Shown in pieces: positions 1-5,365 of a stretch of 5,365 bases of DNA. The translations under genes were made by a program, and so were the position numbers. The stretch's first letter is position 1. Every line of letters starts with the position of its first letter. The notes under the pieces are model-generated. The model saw nothing but the letters and a program-made list of their open reading frames with translations, was not told where the DNA came from and did not search any database. The DNA is from DATKDU01 sp035649415 (GTDB lineage Bacteria > Planctomycetota > Planctomycetia > Pirellulales > Pirellulaceae), in NCBI GenBank assembly GCA_035649415.1, contig DASRJP010000046.1, positions 1 to 5,365 of the forward strand, given 5' to 3'.

Positions 1-619
1 TCAGAAACACGTCGCAATGCTCGGCACACAATTGCCGGGCCGGGTCAGAAATGCCGCCGAAGTAGAGCAGTGGCCCGCCGCTCTGCTGGTGCGGCTTGAC
101 TGGATCGCTCGGCAGATCGAATTGATAAAACCGCCCGCGGAACTCAATCCGATCCTGCGACCAGCCTTGCTTGAGGATTTGGATCACCTCGCTGGAGCGG
201 GCGTAGCGGTCCTCGGCACCTTCGCTCAGCCCCGGCATGTCCGATGAGATGATGTTGATTGTCAGCCGCCCCTTGAGCATGTGATCCAGGCTGGCGACCG
301 CCCGGCCGAGCATCGGCGGATGATATTCGCCGCAGCGCACCGCGACCAGCAGCGAAATCTGCTGCGCCAGTGCCGCCATGCCGCCGGCAAACGTGAGCGT
401 GTCCTGCCCCGGCACGTAGCCGCTGGGCAAGAGAATGTTGTTGTAACCCAGTTCGTCGGCCGCGAGCACGATGTCGCGGCAATGCTCCCACGAACTTCGC
501 AGCCGGCCGTCGGGAACACCTAAAAACTCGTAGTCATCGGCACAGAGAGCACTAAACCAGGCAACCTCGACGGCATCGAGCCTTTCGGAACGAATCGTGA
601 CGCCGTCGAGCATGGCCAT
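1..619 (-). CDS. LLM-class flavin-dependent oxidoreductase (SsuD/luciferase-like), 3' end missing
   Basis: The reading frame is open from an ATG at 619 to the left edge of the window, giving 206 residues without a stop. The protein matches the N-terminal half of the bacterial luciferase/alkanesulfonate monooxygenase fold. Visible landmarks are D55-ELGYNNILLPSG-67, LLVAVRCG (90-97), the P-x-x-x-x-R-A-V-A-S-L-D segment (102-112), GRLTINIISSD (117-127), ERY-like EDRYARSSE (136-144), EFRGRFYQF (159-167) and PLLYFGGIS (183-191), all in SsuD order. Family members are cytoplasmic TIM barrels that use reduced flavin and O2, often to split C-S bonds. The segment that holds the active-site Cys of E. 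coli SsuD reads P-S-G-Y-V-P-G-Q-D here, with no Cys, so alkanesulfonate specificity is not supported. The gene lies downstream of the beta-propeller gene on the same strand. The start is uncertain: ATG 619 and ATG 613 are in frame, neither has a good Shine-Dalgarno, and the frame stays open upstream through the repeat. Family assignment is firm; substrate is unknown. Confidence 0.9.
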   Translation of the reverse strand, partial: MAMLDGVTIRSERLDAVEVAWFSALCADDYEFLGVPDGRLRSSWEHCRDIVLAADELGYNNILLPSGYVPGQDTLTFAGGMAALAQQISLLVAVRCGEYHPPMLGRAVASLDHMLKGRLTINIISSDMPGLSEGAEDRYARSSEVIQILKQGWSQDRIEFRGRFYQFDLPSDPVKPHQQSGGPLLYFGGISDPARQLCAEHCDVFL

Positions 620-681
620 GTAGGACGGGCTTCCCAGCCCGCCCTCGAAAACTTCTGGACGGGCTAGGAAGCCCGTCCTAC
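620..681. repeat. REP-like doublet (REPIN-type inverted pair of GTAG-headed palindromes)
   Basis: Two 25-base copies (620-644 on plus, 681-657 on minus) face each other around a 12-base spacer (645-656) and match at 23 of 25 positions. Each begins with GTAG and is itself a hairpin. The right copy has a perfect 9-bp stem, GGACGGGCT (657-665) with AGCCCGTCC (670-678), and a 4-base loop. The left copy has the same stem (623-631 with 636-644), a 4-base loop and one mismatch, which is a tolerable G-U pair in minus-strand RNA. GTAG or GGAG followed by a short palindrome, often as inverted pairs, is the known form of REP sequences mobilised by RAYT transposases; no RAYT gene is in the window. The element starts 3 bases past the stop codon of the propeller gene and abuts the proposed ATG of the flavin oxidoreductase. 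It may stabilise or attenuate the mRNA between them. No T-tract follows, so it is not a standard intrinsic terminator. Confidence 0.8.
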
Positions 682-684
682 TTA

Positions 685-1947
685 TCACTTGCCAATGCAG
701 TACAAGTTCTCGCGGGTGCGAATCAGAATCTGTCCGTCCAGGAAGACCGGCGTGGCGACCGTCCGATCCTCATTCACGGTGTTCTTCGCCAGAACCTTGA
801 ACTCGTCGCCCAGCGCCAGCACAAACGTGGCGCCGTCCTCTCGGGTCACGTACAGCTTGCCGTCGGCAATCACGGGCGATGAGCTGTATTCCGTGTTCTT
901 TTCCTCGACATTGCCGGTCCAGATCGTCTTGCCCGTCTTGAGGTCCAGGCAAGTCACCTTCCCCTTTTGCTGATTATTGCCGCAAATATAAACTCGGCCC
1001 TCGTGCACCGCGGGGGTGGGGACATCGGACCCCAGCTCGTCCCGCTCCCAGACCACATGGGAGCTGGTGACGTTGCCGCTACCGCCGAGCTTGATCGCCG
1101 TGACGGTGCCGCCGCGGGCATAAGGGGCGACGACGATGCCATCGCGGGCGGAGGCCGAGGAAATCGAGCGGAAGAAGCCGTTGGCGCCGGGGTTGAGCGT
1201 GCCCACGCGCCACAGCTCCTTGCCGGACGCCGCGTCGTGCGCGGTCACATAGTCGGCTCCGAGGACAACGATCAGCTCCTGATCGCCGTCGCGGATGACG
1301 ACGGGCGTCGAGTAGCTCTGCGCGGCCTCGCTCGGCGCGTCGGTCTTGCGGTTCTGCTTCCAGGCGACCTTGCCGGTTTCCTTGTCCAAGGCGAGGAGGA
1401 ACGACGGCCCGCTGTGCATCACGGCCACGACGACGTGATCTTTCGTCAACACGGGGGACGTGCCGAGGTCCCACCACAGCGTGTCCTCGCCGTACTCCGC
1501 CTGGAGGTTCTTCTCCCACACGATCTTGCCCGCCAGGTCGAGACAGGCCAGGTCGCCGCTCTTGAAATAGAAGAAGACATGCTCGCCGTCAGTGACTGCC
1601 GACGGGTTGCTGCCGGTGGCTTTGGGGTTCTTTCCCGAGCGGGACTTTTCGCCGATTGGCGTCTGCCACACGATCTTCCCATCGCGATCGAGGCACACGG
1701 CCGTATTGTTCGCTTCGACCGCGCAGGTGAGGAAGATGCGCTCGCCCCAGACGATGGGTGTTGAAGCGCCGGGACCGGGGAGCTTCGTCTTCCAGCGCAC
1801 GTTCTCAGTCGCGCTCCAGTTCGTGGGATACCCCTTGCCGGGCGCCACGCCGTCGAAGTTGGGCCCCCGCCAATTGGGCCAGTTGTCGGCGCGAGCCGTG
1901 CCGAGGAGAGCGAGCGACAGCAGTAAACTGGTGGCGAGACGTTTCAT
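685..1947 (-). CDS. Secreted PQQ-binding-like beta-propeller repeat protein
   Basis: This is a complete 420-residue protein. It has a Sec signal peptide (basic MKR, hydrophobic core about 5-16, cleavage probably after A-R-A at 20). The mature N-terminus then reads W-P-N-W-R-G-P-N-x-D-G (23-33), a motif typical of planctomycete PQQ-like propellers. Repeated blade signatures of the L-D-x-x-G-K-x-x-W type appear near 86-94, 136-144, 187-196, 237-246 and 334-343, with more degenerate blades near 283-301 and 376-388; this suggests a 7- or 8-bladed propeller. The fold is shared with BamB and quinoprotein dehydrogenases, but I see no dehydrogenase-specific catalytic motif or haem site, so a scaffold or binding role outside the cytoplasmic membrane is more likely than catalysis. 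The start is supported by GGAG (1958-1955) with a 7-base spacer. The gene ends with in-frame tandem stops, TGA then TAA. It is divergent from the Gfo/Idh gene and may be co-transcribed with the flavin oxidoreductase downstream. The specific role is unknown. Confidence 0.92.
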   Translation of the reverse strand: MKRLATSLLLSLALLGTARADNWPNWRGPNFDGVAPGKGYPTNWSATENVRWKTKLPGPGASTPIVWGERIFLTCAVEANNTAVCLDRDGKIVWQTPIGEKSRSGKNPKATGSNPSAVTDGEHVFFYFKSGDLACLDLAGKIVWEKNLQAEYGEDTLWWDLGTSPVLTKDHVVVAVMHSGPSFLLALDKETGKVAWKQNRKTDAPSEAAQSYSTPVVIRDGDQELIVVLGADYVTAHDAASGKELWRVGTLNPGANGFFRSISSASARDGIVVAPYARGGTVTAIKLGGSGNVTSSHVVWERDELGSDVPTPAVHEGRVYICGNNQQKGKVTCLDLKTGKTIWTGNVEEKNTEYSSSPVIADGKLYVTREDGATFVLALGDEFKVLAKNTVNEDRTVATPVFLDGQILIRTRENLYCIGK

Positions 1948-2095
1948 TCCCGTGCTCCGAGATCAGGTTTTTGGCGGTACCCGCCCCTTGCGGCCAGAGT
2001 AGCCGCTACAAATGTTTCGTGCAATTGTGCGCCCAGTCTGTAAAATCAACCGGTCGGCATCCCCTCGAAGTTTCCCCTGAGCCAGGAGCCACTCC
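1948..2095. promoter_or_regulatory. Divergent intergenic region with two short palindromes
   Basis: These 148 bases separate the start codons of the propeller gene (minus) and the Gfo/Idh gene (plus), so they should contain both promoters and both leaders. Two short dyads are visible: GGCGG-TAC-CCGCC (1973-1985) and GTAGC-C-GCTAC (1999-2009). A TAAAAT (2041-2046) could be a -10 element for the plus-strand gene, but no convincing -35 box lies 16-18 bases upstream. No promoter can be called with confidence. The dyads could be operators or small hairpins; that is inference. Confidence 0.35.
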
Positions 2096-3451
<1,356 letters not shown>

Positions 3452-3478
3452 CAACCGGCGTGGCAGCGTTCCCTTGGG

Positions 3479-4090
3479 TCACTGCCCCGAGCCCTTGATG
3501 TACAGCACGACATCTCCTGGCTCATTCACGCGAATCACGTACTGGTCGTTGTTGATGCCGCCCGGCTCGAGCACGCCCGTCACCCGAATGCCGTGCTCTT
3601 CGATGTGCCTGACCACCTGCTTGCGCTCTTGACCCGGTGAGAGGGCAACTTTGCCGCCGTCTTTGGTCGGGAGCATTAGCTGCCGATAGATCTTGGGCGG
3701 CACAATGGCGGTCATGGTGCCGCCGCCGACCAGATAGTTGTCCCACCTGGCCATGATCGCCGGCTCAAGGTCCTCCCCCTCGCGGATCGGACCGTCGGGA
3801 TAGCCAATCGGCTCGACGCCGAACTCGACGGTGACCGGCTCCTTGGGGAACCGCTTGGATTGTTCGACGGCCTCCTGCGGCGTCACCCCGCGGCGCGGCG
3901 ACAATTTGGCTAGTTCGCGACGGACCTGAAGCAGCTCGTTCTCCAGGTCGGCAATCATCCGCTCCAGGCTGGCCGCCCGCTGCTGGAGAGCCTCGGCATC
4001 TCGCTTGGCGTCGCGCGGCGGCTCCGCGGCAATTGCCGGTAGCGCAGCAAAAACGACCATCAGGGAAAACAAAGTCCATCGGCCACGCAT
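3479..4090 (-). CDS. Secreted coiled-coil protein of unknown function
   Basis: This is a 203-residue protein that I do not recognise. Residues 1-22 form a Sec signal peptide (basic M-R-G-R, hydrophobic 6-20, A-I-A-A before E23). Residues about 27-63 form a heptad-like coiled coil rich in Leu, Ala, Glu and Arg (L-E-R-M-I-A-D-L-E-N-E-L-L), suggesting oligomerisation. The remainder (about 84-200) looks like a small beta-rich domain: V-T-V-E-F-G-V-E (86-93), G-Y-P-D-G-P-I (96-102), a Gly-rich turn V-G-G-G-T-M-T-A-I-V (121-130) and a C-terminal V-I-R-V-N-E-P-G-D-V-V-L-Y-I (185-198). There are no cysteines, lipobox, haem motif or metal cluster. An upstream in-frame ATG at 4162 would add 24 residues and bury the signal peptide, whereas ATG 4090 has AGGAG 7 bases upstream, so I chose 4090. 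The gene is convergent with the Gfo/Idh gene and divergent from the PSCyt1 gene. It is probably a periplasmic or envelope protein. Confidence 0.82.
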   Translation of the reverse strand: MRGRWTLFSLMVVFAALPAIAAEPPRDAKRDAEALQQRAASLERMIADLENELLQVRRELAKLSPRRGVTPQEAVEQSKRFPKEPVTVEFGVEPIGYPDGPIREGEDLEPAIMARWDNYLVGGGTMTAIVPPKIYRQLMLPTKDGGKVALSPGQERKQVVRHIEEHGIRVTGVLEPGGINNDQYVIRVNEPGDVVLYIKGSGQ

Positions 4091-4097
4091 GACTTCA

Positions 4098-4102
4098 CTC
4101 CT
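4098..4102 (-). promoter_or_regulatory. Shine-Dalgarno that fixes the start of the coiled-coil protein
   Basis: The minus strand reads AGGAG followed by a 7-base spacer (4097-4091) and ATG at 4090. The propeller gene (GGAG) and the Gfo/Idh gene (AGGAG) also have a 7-base spacer. This favours ATG 4090, which places the signal peptide at the N-terminus, over the longer frame from 4162. Confidence 0.75.
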
Positions 4103-4193
4103 CAATGTGGAGGCGAGTCCCAAATGTAAGACGGTCGGGCCGGCGTTTCGTTTCCGGCACATTCTCTCGCCCAGCCCCAGCGATTAGGCTAAC

Positions 4194-4269
4194 GGGGTCG
4201 GGAGTCGACTCGGGCCAAAGGGCTCTCCATAAACAACAGGGTATGGCCCGAATCGACTCCCCCGACCCC
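4194..4269. repeat. Long imperfect inverted repeat upstream of the PSCyt1 gene
   Basis: The arms are 4194-4217 (24 bases) and 4244-4269 (26 bases). They pair with one substitution and a 2-base gap, around a 26-base loop (4218-4243). The outer ends read GGGGTCGGG on the left and CCCGACCCC on the right. Each arm has a nested dyad: GAGTCGACTC (4202-4211) is a perfect 10-bp palindrome, and its right-arm partner GAATCGACTC (4250-4259) has one mismatched pair. The structure ends 14 bases before the PSCyt1 ATG and 4 bases before its weak AGG ribosome-binding site. It could be a dispersed REP-type element, or a leader hairpin affecting the plus-strand gene. It has no T-tract. It differs in sequence from the element at 620-681. 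Confidence 0.75.
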
Positions 4270-4283
4270 TTCCAGGTCGAGCC

Positions 4284-5365
4284 ATGTCGAATCGCGTTTC
4301 ATCCTTCACGGCATTCATGGCGGCAATTCTCCTGGCGGCCGTTGCTCCGCCGTTTTCCTCCGCCGACGATCCCGTCCGCTTCAGCCTCCAGATCCGCCCG
4401 ATCTTGGCCGACAACTGCTACCACTGCCACGGGCCGGATGAGACGCATCGTGAGGCCAAATTGCGGCTGGACGACGAGACGTCGGCCAAAGAGAAACGGG
4501 ACGACGGACCGGCCATCGTGCCTGACAAGCCGGAGGACAGCGCAATGATTAAGCGGATCACGTCGAGCGATCCCGACTTCGTGATGCCGCCGCCGGACAC
4601 CAACAAAAAGCTCAAGCCCGAGCAGATCGCGATCCTGAAAAAATGGATCGAGCAGGGCGCGCCGTGGGGCAAGCATTGGTCGTTTGAGCCGCCGCAGCAT
4701 ATGCCGCTGCCGGACGTAAAGCAAAAGGACTGGCCGCAGAGCCCGATCGATTACTTCGTGCTGGCGGAGCTGGAGAAACGGAATCTCACCCCCGCGCCGC
4801 CCGCCGATCCGCTGATCTTGTGCCGTCGCATGTCGCTCGATGTCATCGGCCTGCCGCCGCGGCCGCAGGAAGCCGACGCCTTTGCCGCAGCATTTGCCAA
4901 AGACCGTCAGACCGCGGTGCGCGAGCTGGTCGATCGGCTGCTCCAGTCACCGCGGTTCGGCGAGCACTGGGCGCGGATGTGGCTCGACCTGGCACGGTAT
5001 GCCGACACGAAGGGGTACGAGAAGGACCTCCACCGCGACATGTGGCCCTATCGCGACTGGGTGATCGAGGCGCTGAATGCGGACATGCCCCTCGATCAGT
5101 TCACGCGGGAGCAGCTTGCCGGCGATCTGCTGCCGGAGGCGACCGAGCGGCAGTTTGTCGCCACAGCCTTTCACCGCAACACGATGAGCAACGACGAAGG
5201 GGGGACTGACGACGAGGAATTCCGCATGACCGCCGTCAAGGACCGGATCGACACGACGGTCCAGGTGTGGATGGGGCTGACGATGGGCTGCGCCAAGTGC
5301 CACAACCACAAGTACGATCCCATCACGCAGGAGCAGTATTATCAGACTTACGCCCTGTTTAATCA
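4284..5365 (+). CDS. PSCyt1 (cytochrome c-like) and PSD1/DUF1549 protein, 3' end missing
   Basis: The frame is open from ATG 4284 to the right edge (360 residues plus two bases). A hydrophobic Sec-type signal spans about 8-27. The PSCyt1 domain (about 34-126) contains I-R-P-I-L-A-D-N-C-Y-H-C-H-G (38-50) with a C-x-x-C-H haem-type motif (C45, C48, H49), R-L-D (61-63), and M-P-P-P (101-104), whose Met is a possible distal ligand. The DUF1549/PSD1 domain starts near S-P-I-D-Y-F-V-L (153-160) and continues through R-R-M-S-L-D-V-I-G-L-P-P (181-192), W-L-D-L-A-R-Y-A-D-T (233-242) and a second C-x-x-C-H in G-C-A-K-C-H-N-H-K-Y-D-P-I (335-347). Relatives usually continue into DUF1553/PSD1-C and reach roughly 700-1100 residues, so most of the C-terminal half lies outside. 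They are secreted planctomycete proteins whose exact activity is unproven; a redox role is inferred from the haem motif. The ribosome-binding site is weak (AGG, 4274-4276). In planctomycetes a DUF1501 gene often follows, but it would be beyond the edge. Confidence 0.95.
   Translation, partial: MSNRVSSFTAFMAAILLAAVAPPFSSADDPVRFSLQIRPILADNCYHCHGPDETHREAKLRLDDETSAKEKRDDGPAIVPDKPEDSAMIKRITSSDPDFVMPPPDTNKKLKPEQIAILKKWIEQGAPWGKHWSFEPPQHMPLPDVKQKDWPQSPIDYFVLAELEKRNLTPAPPADPLILCRRMSLDVIGLPPRPQEADAFAAAFAKDRQTAVRELVDRLLQSPRFGEHWARMWLDLARYADTKGYEKDLHRDMWPYRDWVIEALNADMPLDQFTREQLAGDLLPEATERQFVATAFHRNTMSNDEGGTDDEEFRMTAVKDRIDTTVQVWMGLTMGCAKCHNHKYDPITQEQYYQTYALFN

Noticed and set aside
620..681. Intrinsic terminator for the propeller gene
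   Set aside because: The hairpins are strong, but no run of T follows on either strand, and the GTAG-headed paired layout fits a REP-type repeat better.
967..1764. A 265-codon open frame on the plus strand
   Set aside because: It lies wholly antisense to the propeller gene, which has a signal peptide, blade repeats and a ribosome-binding site. The antisense protein is low in complexity and rich in Arg, Ala, Gly and Val, as expected for a GC-rich shadow frame.
3452..3478. Possible bidirectional terminator between the convergent genes
   Set aside because: The 27-base gap has no stem-loop of useful length and no T-tract on either strand.
4091..4162. 24-residue N-terminal extension of the coiled-coil protein from an ATG at 4162
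   Set aside because: It would place the signal peptide internally and lacks a ribosome-binding site, while ATG 4090 has AGGAG with a 7-base spacer.
4105..4548. A 147-codon plus-strand frame and a 141-codon minus-strand frame (4299-4724) over the start of the PSCyt1 gene
   Set aside because: Both are out of frame with the well-supported PSCyt1 coding sequence, which has a signal peptide and a C-x-x-C-H motif. They are compositional shadows; the plus-strand one also crosses the inverted repeat.

Overview
The window looks like a piece of a planctomycete chromosome, most likely from the Pirellulales/Gemmatales-type lineages. This rests on gene content. It holds a cytochrome-c-like PSCyt1 domain joined to a PSD1 (DUF1549) domain, a Tat-exported Gfo/Idh/MocA oxidoreductase, and a Sec-exported PQQ-type beta-propeller protein beginning with a W-P-x-W-R-G-P-N-x-x-G motif. 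All three families are strongly expanded in planctomycetes. The DNA is GC-rich by eye, and most of the apparent long ORFs are antisense shadows of the real genes.

Layout, left to right. (1) 1-619, minus strand: the first 206 residues of an LLM-class flavin-dependent (SsuD/luciferase-like) monooxygenase, cut by the left edge. (2) 620-681: a pair of inverted GTAG-headed palindromes, resembling a REP doublet (REPIN), filling nearly all of the gap between two co-oriented genes. (3) 685-1947, minus: a secreted PQQ-like beta-propeller protein. (4) 1948-2095: a short divergent intergenic region. (5) 2096-3451, plus: a Tat-signal Gfo/Idh/MocA oxidoreductase. (6) 3479-4090, minus: a small secreted coiled-coil protein of unknown function, convergent with the oxidoreductase. 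(7) 4091-4283: a second divergent intergenic region holding a long imperfect inverted repeat (4194-4269). (8) 4284-5365, plus: the first 360 residues of a PSCyt1-PSD1 (DUF1549) protein, cut by the right edge.

Four of the five proteins act in some way on oxidation or carry redox-type folds: flavin monooxygenase, NAD(P)-type oxidoreductase, cytochrome-like domain and a propeller fold shared with quinoproteins. Four of the five also carry an export signal. A joint role in breaking down complex substrates at or outside the cytoplasmic membrane is possible. It is only inference: the genes form at least three transcription units on alternating strands, so the window does not show one operon. I see no RNA gene, CRISPR array, transposase or phage gene. 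I find no clear previously undescribed system; the most distinctive signals are the two structured repeat elements and the orphan coiled-coil protein.
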